Shown piece after piece: positions 10,335-21,002 of a stretch of 64,000 bases of DNA. The notes beneath the pieces are model-generated. The model was given only the letters and a program-made list of their open reading frames with translations. It was not told the DNA's origin and did no database searches. This stretch comes from Gigaspora rosea (taxonomy: Eukaryota; Glomeromycota; Glomeromycetes; Diversisporales; Gigasporaceae): NCBI GenBank assembly GCA_003550325.1, contig QKWP01001667.1, forward strand, positions 53,209-117,208, written 5' to 3'. Position numbers and translations under genes: made by a program. Every line of letters starts with the position of its first letter. The first letter of the stretch is position 1.

Positions 10335-11067
10335 TCATGATTGCCTTCTTTTTAAACCTTCTTCTCCTAGCTTCTCGGGCAGAAGAGTTCTACTAATGAA
10401 AAAAATTGGCACAATAAAGAAAATATAAAGGGAAAAATAAAATGGGGGAGTAACTTCTACACCTAGACGGAAACCAAAAAACATACAAAAGAAAAACATG
10501 AAAAAAAAGAAGAAAAGGGCAAAAAGAAAGAAATATAATGGCACTATTATTGCTTGTGCTAGACTGTAAAAATTATATAGTACTGCATAAAGAAACGCTC
10601 TATCATAGTACTATATGTATATATAAAAAAAGAAAAAAAGACACCTAATAGAATCTTCTAGAAAGAAATTTCTTCACAGAATCCTTTTAATCTCTGACAC
10701 GTCAGTCATTGTTTATTTCGTAAACAGTACTAAAATGCATTCGTGACATCAATTCCAAATAGGTAGGCGCAATCCCAATTAGGAAAGAGTAAACACTACC
10801 TATCTTTTGAAGAGGTAAGCTTGATTTCCCACTTTTTGGTGAAATTTCGAAAGTCCAAAAGGAAGTGTAACGACATTCATAACAAATCTTAAAGAGAGTG
10901 TATACAAGATAAAACTCTTTTTTTTTTGTTGTTCCCACTGTTTTGCCACAGGTCACTTCGCCGACGAAGACGCTCTTCGCTCTCCACCAAAATTTCTCGT
11001 ACAAGGGCACCACCTCCTGCCAGTTATTTTGTAAGAAGACGTTTTGGCTTGCATGCCGAATATACAA
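10335..11067 (-). pseudogene. decayed repeat-encoded protein, copy c (family F)
   Basis: The minus-strand frame 11067-10702 gives 121 residues (MYIRHASQNVFLQNNWQ.., ending TVYEINND). Its C-terminal half matches copy a after frame correction: both read like FSF[LQ]IGIA followed by a similar tail. Beyond it lie the shared A-rich tract (10385-10535) and the block TGTAAAAATTATATAGTACT (10565-10584). The product is unknown. Confidence 0.42.
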
Positions 11068-11099
11068 AGGAGTTCCCAGAGCAGTAGGTTGACCTTTAT

Positions 11100-11810
11100 A
11101 AAAACCATTTTCTGTGTTATCCTACTATACATTAAGTATAGGCAACGCTCCAACAAAAAAACTTTTTGTTTTCTTTGGTCGGAAAATTTGGTCCAAGTGA
11201 TCGTTCGTTTATTTTTTTTTTTTGTATGTTCATTAAAGTATTATATATACATCAAAGAAAAAAGAAAAAGAAAAAAGCAGAAAATTCTAGAAAGAAAGAA
11301 GTTTTTTATAACATTTTCCTCCAGATTATTTTTATGTGTTATTCATTGATTATTTCACAAGTATCGAAACTCGCTCATAATTCAGCTCTAATTCAGTAGC
11401 TGCACTTCCAAATTGAAAGGAGTAAACATTGCTGATCTTTTGGAGGAGGTAAGCTAGATTTGCTACTTTTTGGCAAAAATTTTGAAAAAAACTAAGAAAA
11501 AATATCAAAGATACCAAAAGTTGTAGAGAGCATAGGTTTTATGTTTTGAAAAATAATATACTTGACCAAAAATGAGTTTCTATTTACACTTCCACCCTTT
11601 TTAATAAAAAACTTCAGGATTGTAGCTCTACTATGTTTTCTATAGTAACGAAGTCTTTTACTTGGAGAGTTAAACCCAAAAGGGAGTTCTTATTTAGCTC
11701 TATTTCAGTTGTCTCATATCTAATCTGAAACACTTGGTCCAAGTTGCTTCTAGATAAAGTTTTGTTATGTACAAATATACTAACTCCAAAGTTATTATTA
11801 CTTGCTTTGT
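11100..11810 (-). pseudogene. decayed repeat-encoded protein, copy d (family F), split by a MITE
   Basis: Minus-strand translation of 11810-11640 gives VSIFVHNKTLSRSN.., matching VNMFIHNKTLPSCYQ of copy a. The missing N-terminal piece (VPKF..RT-like) lies beyond the inserted element at 12449-12490. Several in-frame stops are present. Confidence 0.42.
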
Positions 11811-12448
11811 TACGCAGGCATATTTGCTTGCGAAAATTTTAAAATTTTAAATTTTTTAAATAAAACCTTAAATATTAATTTTAGCTATATACTTTCTAAG
11901 TAAAAATTATAATATTAGTTCTGTTTTATCAACTTTATTATAAAATTTTTTTAAAATTATTAAAAAAATTTGGTGTAATAAAAGTTTAAAGATTTGTTTT
12001 GGAACTTTTACTATAGAATTTTTTTTTAGATTTTCTCAAATTTTATATGTTCCTGTCTATAAAAAAATTTTTCATTTCTAATACAAGTCTTAATTTTTAC
12101 AAGTAAATCATATAAAGTCAAATAATGAAAGTTGTCATCCTTTATATAAACTACAATATTGTATTAGAAACTATATTTTTAAAACCAATATTTAAAGAAT
12201 TCGCCAAGATATTGTAAAATATTTTTTTGGTTAAAAAATTTCTTTAAAATTTAATATTTTCAGCTTATAAGCAACATAAACCTTTTGTTTTATAATATAA
12301 ATTTAAATAATTCAAAAATATAATCCTTGTTATTAAATATTATAATACCAAATTTATTTAAATATTTTAAATAATTAAAAAAATAGATCAGAGGTATATT
12401 TATAGTAATTTTACAGGCATATTTGCCTGCGAAGTAGTACAAACTAAG
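11811..12448. mobile_element. GCAGGCATATTTGCCTGCG-ended MITE, copy 1 (about 640 bp)
   Basis: This is nearly the same sequence as 57071-57721. Both ends contain the palindromic word CAGGCAWATTTGCCTG as part of short inverted repeats. It is inserted into family F copy d, whose reading resumes on the far side. It is non-coding and very AT-rich. No clear target duplication was found. Confidence 0.7.
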
Positions 12449-12584
12449 GGATAGGTCGGGTTCTTGAAATTTTTGGTACAAGGGATCATAAGGAAGAGTT
12501 GTTGAACTTTTATATAATTTTAATATAGTAGTAATTTTTAGAATTACTAAATAAATTTCTTTAACAGATATAGCTTTTGCTGTC

Positions 12585-13305
12585 CCGCACTATATAATAT
12601 AAAATTTTATTCTGAACAACTTTTTCTAAGTTATAAAGATAAATTGACTTAGTAAAAAAAAATTATAAGAAAAATCAAAAATTTCCAAAGTTAGCACATA
12701 TAAAATATATTTTTTTTACTAAAACAATCTACCTTTTTAATTTAGAAAAAGTTGTTTAGTGTAAAATTTTACATATAATACTTATATAAATATAGATTAA
12801 ATTAGTAAAAAAAAGTTTTATATGTGCTAACGTTGGAAGTTTTTGATTTTTTTTATAGAGTAAATTTATTCATTGCCCATGCAATGCGCCTTATATGTCA
12901 CTCTTCCAAACAAATTTCAAGTTCAGGTGTAATATTACATGATCAAAAAATTCAAAACAAACGTTCGTTTTGTCAAAAATCGTCTATAACTTAAAATTGA
13001 GTATATGAAGCTACTCTTAGGATTCTAACAAAAAAAATTCCTTGCAAAATTTTACTATAAAAACCCTTTCTTGCCCATACACACAATCTATATCTCACCC
13101 TAACCCTATCCAATGAAAAAACAGGGTATTTTAATTGTTTTGATTTTATATTACACCTGATTTTATGATCTGCGGCAGGTGCGATAATATCGCACATGCG
13201 ATATATAAATTATTTCTTTTTTATAAATATTTTTTTTACTAAAAAAATCTATCTTTATGACTTAGAAAAAGTTGTTCAGAATAAAATTTTACAATATACT
13301 TTAAT
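12585..13305. mobile_element. partial Mutator-like foldback, copy 2, interrupted by a smaller MITE
   Basis: The arms resemble the inner arms of 3714-4814 (GAACAACTTTTTCTAAGTTA and its inverse; TTAGTAAAAAAAAGTTTTAT). The outermost TIR sequence is not recognisable. The right arm is split by 12858-13216. Confidence 0.6.
12858..13216. mobile_element. Mutator-type MITE R, copy 1 (359 bp)
   Basis: A 9-bp duplication, TTTTTTATA, lies at 12849-12857 and 13217-13225, and the sister foldback at 4.5 kb shows the empty site. The ends are weak inverted repeats around TCGCA/TGCGA words. The interior block (GGTGTAATATTACATGATCA.., then AACAAACGTTCG) is shared with 13548-13902 and 53123-53765. Confidence 0.72.
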
Positions 13306-13414
13306 ATTGCTTATTTATTTTGGATTTTTCTAAACTTTCTCTAGCTAGAGATATATAACTTATAGGGATTTATAATTTATGCATCCTGCACTGTATACAC
13401 TTTATAGTAACAAA

Positions 13415-14047
13415 CAGCGTTGTCATGGGACAGCTTTGGACAATTTGTGTACAATTGTGAACAAAAAAATAAATCAAAATTACTTAAAATTTTATTAAGA
13501 TAACCTATTTTTTTCTTTTCAGAAAAATATTTAGAACTATAAAAAATGGGTGTTGCTAGGTATCTCCTGCGAGTGATATATCTTCTGTGAAATTGGCCAA
13601 TAAAAATCATTCCACGTGATGATCGATACCAAATTAGTGAATAGTTAATCACCCTTGGTGTAATGTAACATGATCAGAAAAATTTCAAAACAAACGTTCG
13701 CCTTTTCAAAAATCGTTTATTTCTTGAACATTTACATAAGAAACTACCTTTCGAACTTAACAAAAAAATTTTCCTTGACCAATTTTACTATATACATCAC
13801 TAATACTAACCCTTACACAAACCCTAACCCTACCTTAAACGAATTTGGTTGTGAGAGATATATAACTTATATATATCCTGCGAGAAATGTCTATAATTTC
13901 TCATAAAAAATATATAATCATATCTTTTTAAACTAATTTATTTAATTTTAAAGTCAAAATATTCTTTGGACAGTTGTGGACACTATGGACGTTTGGATGT
14001 GGACATGGGTAAAAAAAGTCTTGGACATAGTAAACACGACAATACTG
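13415..14047. mobile_element. hAT-type MITE, copy with nested MITE R
   Basis: Ends: CAGCGTTGTCATGG at the left; the right end read inward is CAGTATTGTCGTG. An exact 8-bp target duplication, GTAACAAA, lies at 13407-13414 and 14048-14055, the hallmark of hAT insertion. The interior resembles 14392-14643. MITE R copy 2 (13548-13902) lies inside. Confidence 0.82.
13548..13902. mobile_element. Mutator-type MITE R, copy 2 (355 bp)
   Basis: A perfect 9-bp duplication, ATAAAAAAT, lies at 13539-13547 and 13903-13911. The core is the same as in copy 1 (TGTAA..ACATGATCAGAAAAAT, then AACAAACGTTCG). It is inserted in the hAT MITE. Confidence 0.75.
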
Positions 14048-14391
14048 GTAACAAATACAAACAATAATTAGAGTTAGAATTAGAGTTAGGATTAGGATTA
14101 GAGTTAAAATTAAAGTTTTAAAATATTAGTAAAATCATGAGAGGGGCATTTTTTGTTAGTAACACAACAGGTGTTATCCTAGTAAAATTTTGAGATACAT
14201 TAAGGGGGTGCACCATAATGCATAAGGATGTTAACAGAGTACTCCGGGGTGGTGTGGTATATAATTGGGCAGAGTATCCCTTAACACCACACCACACTGG
14301 AGTATAGCCTTACAAAGCAAACTCCGTAGTATTACTCTGAAGTATTAAGTAGAACATAACCCAGAGTATGAAGTCAGAGTATACTTTGGAG

Positions 14392-14643
14392 CAGTGTTGT
14401 CACTTGGACGTTTTTTAGACATTTTGGACATTTTTTCAAATTAAAATTACTTAAAATTTTTTTAAGATAATTTATTTTAATTTTTTCACCAATGAGTCCA
14501 GCACCTAAAAAAATATATAATTATATATTTTTTTAAATTACTTTATTGATTAGTTAAACATGGAAAATAGGCTTGAAAGATTTTGAACAATCTTGGACAT
14601 TGGACAAAAAACATAGTATGGACACGTCCAAGTGACAACACTG
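14392..14643. mobile_element. hAT-type MITE, 252 bp
   Basis: Inverted ends CAGTGTTGTCACTTGGACG / CGTCCAAGTGACAACACTG. An 8-bp duplication CTTTGGAG / CTTTGAAG (one mismatch) lies at 14384-14391 and 14644-14651. It is the same family as 13415-14047. Confidence 0.87.
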
Positions 14644-15254
14644 CTTTGAAGTATACTCAGAGCATAACCTGGGGTATAATCCGGAATATTAATACAATTA
14701 TACATGAAAAAAAACAAGAATAGAATTTTTTGTATTTTTTTTATTGAAAAAAAGCAAATCCGTCAAATAATTAAAGATCTATGCTAAAAAAACAAACCGA
14801 GAATAAATTTATAGTCAGATAAGTTTTTTTTTTATACGTATTATGTAATGGCTAACAATGTAACCAATTCTTATTCCGGCAATTTCAGGTAATCACGTCC
14901 ACGTACTTATCCTTATTTAAATCTTCTGCTCGTAATCTATCGTTATTTCTTGGTCTCCCTTTAAAAAATCTAATTATATTAAATTTCTGCCGTATGGGTA
15001 TTATAAGATATAATATGTATATGTACTATGCATGTACATATGCACAAACTTTCTTTACATCAATATCAGGTGAGTAAGCACCAGGGGCTTTTAAAACTTG
15101 TTTGATGTAACTTTTATTCTATTTGAACAAGAAATTTTATTGCGTTTAACTCAGGAGAACAGTTAAAAATAGAAATCAAACAATGCTAGACTGCTTGTAT
15201 TAAGTAAATAACCAGTTTCGGTAAGTCACAATGAGAAAGGGATTGGAAATATAA

Positions 15255-15408
15255 GGTATTTTCAAATATACTTTTGCTTTTTGCTTTTTTTTTTATTTTT
15301 TTCAACAAACCCCGAGTTTTGTTAGTTATATAATATAAACAACAAAAGCCGAACTCGGGTTTTGTTGAAAAAAAAAATAAGCAAAAAGCAAAAGTATATT
15401 TGAAAATA
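15255..15408. repeat. 154-bp hairpin
   Basis: The arms begin with GGTATTTTCAAATATACTTT and its inverse, and the inner arms read AACAAAACCCGAGTT-like sequence around a loop near 15333. It looks like a small foldback element. No duplication was seen. Confidence 0.65.
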
Positions 15409-15730
15409 CCTATAATAAATACGTAGTTTAAGAGTAATAAATAGTTGAGTAATAAATAGTTATAATGAGTAACTTCGTTGTTAAATTAATTTGGGTGAGA
15501 AAATTATATGTAATAAATATACGTAGTTTAAAAGAAAGTGTAATAAATAATTATAATAAATAGTTTGAGTAATAAATAACATCGTTGCAAACTTAATTAA
15601 ATTAATTTGGGTGAGAAAGGGATCGGGAGTTATAATAAATGTAATAAATATATAGTTTAAGAGTAATAAATATAAATCGTTAAGTAATAAATAATTATAA
15701 TAAATAGTTTGAATAATAAATAAGGTATTA
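15409..15730. repeat. AT-rich TAATAAATA tandem-like array
   Basis: TAATAAATA(G)TT and AATTAATTTGGGTGAGAAA recur irregularly. It is low-complexity and not coding. Confidence 0.6.
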
Positions 15731-15982
15731 TAAAAGCAAAAAATCAAAAATTAAAAAATAATTATTTATAACTTCGGAGTATAAACCATTTGATATTAAT
15801 AGTATTACTCCGGAGTACTTACTTCGATTAATAGTATCTTAATAACCCGGGGTGGTGTAATATCTAAACCACACCGGCATGGAGTGGGGTATACTTTGGT
15901 ATTACTCCGGAGTACATTACTCCATTAACATCCCTAATAGTGCAGGTGCACTAAATTTTAAACCCCTAACTTATATATCTCT

Positions 15983-16500
15983 GGTCTTTTAATCAATCAA
16001 AGAACCAGGAAGTCACATGATTAAGGTTCATGTATTAGTTCAATTGCCAATGCAAGGTTGAACAATCTAACTCTACCAGGAGTCTAGACACTTTTGTAGT
16101 AGCGTGATATGGTACATAAAAATTAACCAATTAGAGAATATAAATTTTAATTATCTCAGATCAGTCTGACATCAAAACAAAACATGTGTACAAGAAGAAA
16201 AAAAAGAGAAAAAAGCAAAAATACTCAAAAACTAGTATTTAAATTAGGCTTAAAAACCATATAAAAATGTTCAGAACATGATTTTACATATAGATAGTGA
16301 TCTTCTAAGGCTATATTCATGAACTCTAATCTTAACAATAAAGCCAAAAAGTTAATTCAATACACCACACTACGTAATGGTTACATTATTGCAAAAGTGT
16401 CTAGATTTCTGGTGAAACCACTTTGCATTGTCACATTACCAGATCTGAACAAATAAGCTTATTTTTTTGAATTGTTTATTTAATTTTTTTTTATCTTCAC
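15983..16500. other. gene-free DNA
   Basis: A short stretch near 16140-16180 resembles the interior of the 341-bp TA-MITE (TATCTCAGATCAGTCTGACA). Nothing else is recognised. Confidence 0.4.
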
Positions 16501-16739
16501 TTTCTAATTTTTTTAGCTTGCTGCTTTTCGTCTCGTCATTGGCGTTGTCATTGGTATTGCAGTTAGTATCATCACTAATATTGCTATTAGATTTTTCTCC
16601 AGGTTTAGCATTTTATGTTTCTCTATGTTCTTGCATATGATCTTGTATATGGTCTCATATATAGCTTTGGATATGATATTTTGGATACAATATTTGGTTT
16701 TCTTTGTTGTCTTTTTTACTAGCTTCATTTTCTTTCTTT

Positions 16740-17194
16740 TTAAACTTTGTCAGATATAAATCAGCACCGAGCAAATGTGAGATAGTACTTTCTAATAAGA
16801 TATTGGTTTTTCTTAGAGTTTTAAGACTTCGAGAAGGGTTATTTTTTCATCTTTACTAACTTTTTCCTCTTCTTTTTAAGCTTCATTAGATATAAATTAG
16901 TAGAAATGGCACTTCAGAATTTTATTTTCTTTTTTTTTTGCTCTTGGTTGTCTTGTTTTTTTTTGTTTTTTTTTTGTTGGACGTAAATTAGTTCTGGTGA
17001 ACGTTAAGTGGCTTTTTGGATATAGTATTTATATTTAGTTATTTTGTTCTTATTTTTGTCTTGTTTTACTAACTTTTTTCTTCTTTTAGGGCTTCATTAA
17101 TATTAATTAGCACCAGAACAGCACTTTCGGATAAAACATTCATTTTTTTTTGTTGTTTCTTTTTTTTCTTTTAGTTTTCTTGGTTACTATTCTT
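16740..17194. repeat. degenerate minisatellite array, left half
   Basis: The unit is about 100-130 bp: a core like GCTTCATTAATATTAATTAG then AGCACTTTC, followed by a long T-rich tract ending in AGTTTTCTTG. The array continues at 18866-19390 after a 1.66-kb insertion. Joining the two halves regenerates a normal unit. Confidence 0.7.
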
Positions 17195-17200
17195 AATATA

Positions 17201-18859
17201 GTCCGGTGTATAAAGATTTGTACCTTAAATAGCTCTGATTCAAATATTTTTTGTACAAATTAATTTTTGATTTTTTTAATTTAATATACTTATTAGGTTA
17301 CCAGATTAATAAAAATAATATTATTTTGATTATTTTATTGATAAAATAAAAAAATTTATTAATAGTACCTTTTTTTAACAATATTTACTATATAATTTAC
17401 TATAGTAGTCACCCGATTTGTCACATGTAAATTTTTTATATATAAAATTATAAAAAAAAACATATAAAATTACTATAAACTTTAAAGGAACGATGTTCTG
17501 AAGTCTACATATTAAAATTTAATTTTTCGAAAATATAGAACAAGGGGAGGAGAAAAAGGTAGTACAAAAATCGAATTAAAATTTTGCTGATTTTGCAAAA
17601 ACGAAAATGTAACTTCACCAAAAACAAATATTTTTCGATTTTAAAATGATAAGTATATGTAAAATGATGCCCTAAACAACTTTACTTAGGCGACCAAAGT
17701 AGGTTACCTTGTAAGGAAAATAGGTTACCTATGTACTAAAGCAAAATTTTTTGAGTTTTAAATATAAAACCCCTTTTTTTATCAAGATAACCTACTTTGG
17801 GCGCTTAAGCAAAGTTGTTCAGCATGCAATTTTACTCGTGTTCGAGGTCAAACCGCGTTTTTTCGGCCATTTACTAGGTGAAAAATGGGGTCAAAGTTAG
17901 AAAAAAAATTTTTTTCTAAAAAATTTTTTTTTCTAACTTCGACCCCATTTTCACCTAGTAAATGGCCAAAAAAACGCGTTTTGACCTTGGATACGAGTAA
18001 AATTGCATGCTGAACAACTTTGCTTAAGCGCCCAAAGTAGGTTATCTTGATAAAAAAAGGGGTTTTATATTTAAAACTCAAAAAATTTTACTTTAGTACA
18101 TAGATAACCTATTTTTCTTACAAGGTAACCTACTTTGGTCGCCTAAGTAAAGTTGTTCAGAGCATGATTTTACATATACTTATCATTTTAAAATCGAAAA
18201 ATATTTGTTTTTGGTGAAGTTACATTTTCGTTTTTGCAAAATCAGCAAAATTTTAATTCGATTTTTGTACTACCTTTTTCTCCTCCCCTTGTTCTATATT
18301 TTCGAAAAATTAAATTTTAAGTTATTATGTAGACTTCAGAACATCATTCCTTTAAAGTTTATAGTAATTTTATATGTTTTTTTTTTATAATTTTATATAT
18401 AAAAAATTTACATGTAACTATAGTGTGACAAATCGGATGACTGATAGTAATCTATAGTAATTTATATATACGCATATATAGTAAAAAAATTATTTCACTT
18501 TAAAGCTTAATTTTTTTACAACTAGTAATTCAATTTTGCTCAAATTTTAACCATATCTTTATCATATGCACATTAATGCACTTGCATAGTACAAGCTCAT
18601 AGAACTGCATATTGGTTGCGAAATTATTTAAAAAATCTTTTTTTTTAAAAAAAATTTTTCCTTTTTTTCTTGAATACAGCAAATTGTACATGCAAAATTA
18701 TTATAATAAAACAATGTTAAAACAATAAAAATAATAATAAGTTAGATTAAAACCTATTTTATTTGATATTAAAAAATTTTTAATAATTAAACAAAAATAT
18801 AAAAACTTAAAAGTTAAAATTATAAAACTTTTTGAGATACAAATCTTTATGCACTGGAC
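17201..18859. mobile_element. TIR MITE interrupting the minisatellite, itself interrupted by a palindrome
   Basis: The left end GTCCGGTGTATAAAGATTTG matches the reverse complement of the right end (GTCCAGTGCATAAAGATTTG). AATATA lies on both sides (17195-17200, 18860-18865). The non-palindrome parts (17201-17407 and 18442-18859) align with 46274-46873, an unoccupied copy of the same MITE. Confidence 0.82.
17408..18441. mobile_element. 1.03-kb near-perfect palindrome (foldback element)
   Basis: The two arms of about 515 bp are near-exact inverted copies with almost no spacer (centre at about 17924). They start GTCACCCGATTTGTCAC and end GTGACAAATCGGATGAC. The insertion site is shown by the copy at 46.47 kb, which reads straight through TTACTATAGTAATTTA. 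It has no coding potential. It could form a long hairpin if transcribed. Confidence 0.88.
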
Positions 18860-18865
18860 AATATA

Positions 18866-19390
18866 CTTTTTTTTTTCTTCTTTTTTTTTATATTTTAGTC
18901 TTTGCCAAATATGAATCAGCACAGATAGCACTTTTAGGTAAGATGTTATTGTTTTTTTTTTCTTTTAGTTTTCTTGTTTATGAATTTTGATGTTCTCTTT
19001 TTTTCTTTTTTTTTAGGTTTTAGGCTTTGCCAAACATAAATTAGCATTGGGATAGCACTTTCAAATAAGGCATTTGTTTCTTTAATTGTTTTCTTTTTTT
19101 CTCTTAGTTTTTTTGTTTATTAATCTCAATGTTTTCTTTTTTTTCTTTCTTTAGTTTTTAGATTTCGTCAAACGTGAATTAGCACTAGGCAGACTTTCAG
19201 GTAAGGCATTCGTTTTTTTCAGTTTCTTTTTTTTCTTAGTTTTCTTGTTTGCTAATTTCAATATTCTCTTTTTTTTCTTTCTTTAGGCTTCGCTGAATGT
19301 TAATTAGTACTGAGCAGCACTTTCAGATAAGATATTTGTTTTCTTTTGTTGTTTTCCTTTTTTTTAGTTTTTTTGTTTACTATTCTTAAT
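18866..19390. repeat. degenerate minisatellite array, right half
   Basis: About four units with the core GAATTAGCACT..AGCACTTTCAG and T-rich spacers, continuing 16740-17194. Confidence 0.7.
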
Positions 19391-19818
19391 AGATAAGATT
19401 TAGGTCTAAAGACTACCAGTAGTACAGTTAAAAGAATAGGTTAAAAATCTAGTAAAATATATATACAAATAATTTTTATATACAAAAATTTGATTAATAA
19501 TAGTTTAGTTTGGCAAAATTTTTTTTAATATTAATAATAAAATTTTACATTATATAATATACTATTATAATATATTTTATACTTTATTAGATAAAATTTT
19601 TAATTTTTAAAAAACAAAATTTTTAGTCTACAAAATTGTGCGATTTGATTGGTTGGATTAGAGGGTGTGACATGTCATAGGTGCGACAAATTTATATTCC
19701 TTTTTTATTAATAAAAATAAAGAAAATTTAGCATCATGCAAAATTTTACTAATGAATTATAACTTTAAGCTCTAAGCAAAATTGTTCAGCACTAAATACT
19801 ACATTATTTTAGTATATA
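19391..19818. repeat. AT-rich DNA with a solo end of the Mutator-like foldback family
   Basis: 19580-19700 matches the right arm of 3714-4814 (GTCTACAAAATTGTGCGATT.., GGTGCGACAAATTTATATTCC at the end). The other end is missing. Confidence 0.6.
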
Positions 19819-20318
19819 TAGTCACCTCCCTCTAATCTAAACCTCTCTAAACTGAACACTAGGACCCGGACATATAGTACAAAGGTCATATGTTACACAT
19901 TTTAACAAAAACCTCGCAAAATTTGAGAAGCAAAAATAGTTTTTGGCAATTATCTTGGCATCTAGTTGTCCAATTTAAATGAACTTTTTTTTTAAAATAA
20001 AGTTTTTAATGAGGCGCATCTAACAAAAAAAAAGTTGATTACTGGATTAGAAGTTATTTAAGTAAATATAGTCTTGTCATTTTTAACAAATTAGATTAAA
20101 ATTGGTCAAAATCCAGTTATAACCTATATAAGAGATGTCCGGGGTCCTTGAACACTATTAAACTTTTTCTAAACCAAACAAAATCTCCTAAAACATTTGT
20201 AAATTTTATTATAAAGTTCAAATAAACTATATATAACTTTTTGAAACTGAACTTTTTCAAATTTTTACATAGTAAAACAAAAGCAGTCCCGGCAGTTTGA
20301 ATTAGAGAGAGTTGACTG
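19819..20318. mobile_element. pogo/Tigger-like MITE, 500 bp
   Basis: The left end TAGTCACCTCCCTCTAATCT and the right end read inward (CAGTCAACTCTCTCTAATTC) match. TA duplication at 19817-19818 and 20319-20320. It lies between two inverted related AT-rich arms (19690-19816 and 20321-20640). YAGT ends and TA flanks are what a pogo-type transposase such as 208-1635 would use (inference). Confidence 0.75.
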
Positions 20319-20641
20319 TAGTTATTTGATTTTTTAATTTTAAAAATAAAGATAAGTAAAATTAGTAAATTTTTATCAAAAATGTAATTTTGTCTATCTT
20401 TATTTAAAATTGTAAAAAAATTAAAAAAATATATACTAAAATAATATATTTTTGGTACTAAACAAGTTTATTTAAACCAAAATTAAATTTTCTATATTTT
20501 TAGTATATTTTTATTAATAATAAAAATATAAAAAATTCTGTATTATACAAAATTGTGCTAATGAATTATAACTTTTAGCTCTAAGTAACCTTGTTCAGCA
20601 ACAAAAAATACATTATTTTGGTATATATAATTAGGAAAAAT

Positions 20642-20844
20642 CTAAATAGTGCCCCTGTGTATTTTGTGCTCCTAATGTACTAATAATTAATTTTGTCTAG
20701 AATTAGGAATAGGGTTGGAATTAAAGGTAAAATTAGTACAGAATTGTAAGAGGATCATTTTTTGTTAAAAGTACAACAAAGGTTGCTCTAGTAAAATTTT
20801 GAGATATCAAAATAGGGGGCACAATGTGTATGGGCACCATTTAG
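20642..20844. mobile_element. 203-bp TIR MITE with TTAGG-like interior
   Basis: The left end CTAAATAGTGCCCCTGTGTA matches the reverse complement of the right end (CTAAATGGTGCCCATACACA). The interior has GAATTAGGAATAGGGTT followed by a block shared with 14110-14200 and 47400-47460 (CATTTTTTGTTA.., TAGTAAAATTTTGAGATA). Confidence 0.7.
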
Positions 20845-21002
20845 TCAGTTCTATAATTATATTTTAAATAAGCTTATTTAGAGCCAAAAATTATAATCTA
20901 TTAGTAAAATTTTGATAATTAAAATTTTTAAAATTGACCAATCAGAATCATCTTACGTAGTCATAGTAAATGGAAATTACAAAATATCTGTCATAGCCTT
21001 TA

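Larger units (their letters stand above)
14225..15935. mobile_element. ACTCCGG-type TIR element with nested insertions
   Basis: The left end AGGATGTTAACAGAGTACTC and the reverse complement of the right end (AGGGATGTTAATGGAGTAAT) match. CTCCGG and GGTGGTGT words recur in both arms. It sits inside 13347-15982 and contains the hAT MITE 14392-14643 and the hairpin 15255-15408. It is non-coding. Confidence 0.65.
13347..15982. mobile_element. outermost TIR element of a nested cluster
   Basis: The left end AGAGATATATAACTTATAGG and the reverse complement of the right end (AGAGATATATAAGTTAGGGG) match, and the similarity runs on for about 50 bp (..GCAYCCTGCACT at the left). The interior has TTAGG-like repeats (14069-14105) and a block shared with 20642-20844 and 47339-47591. 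It contains 13415-14047 and 14225-15935 as later insertions. Without them it is about 0.3 kb. Confidence 0.62.
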
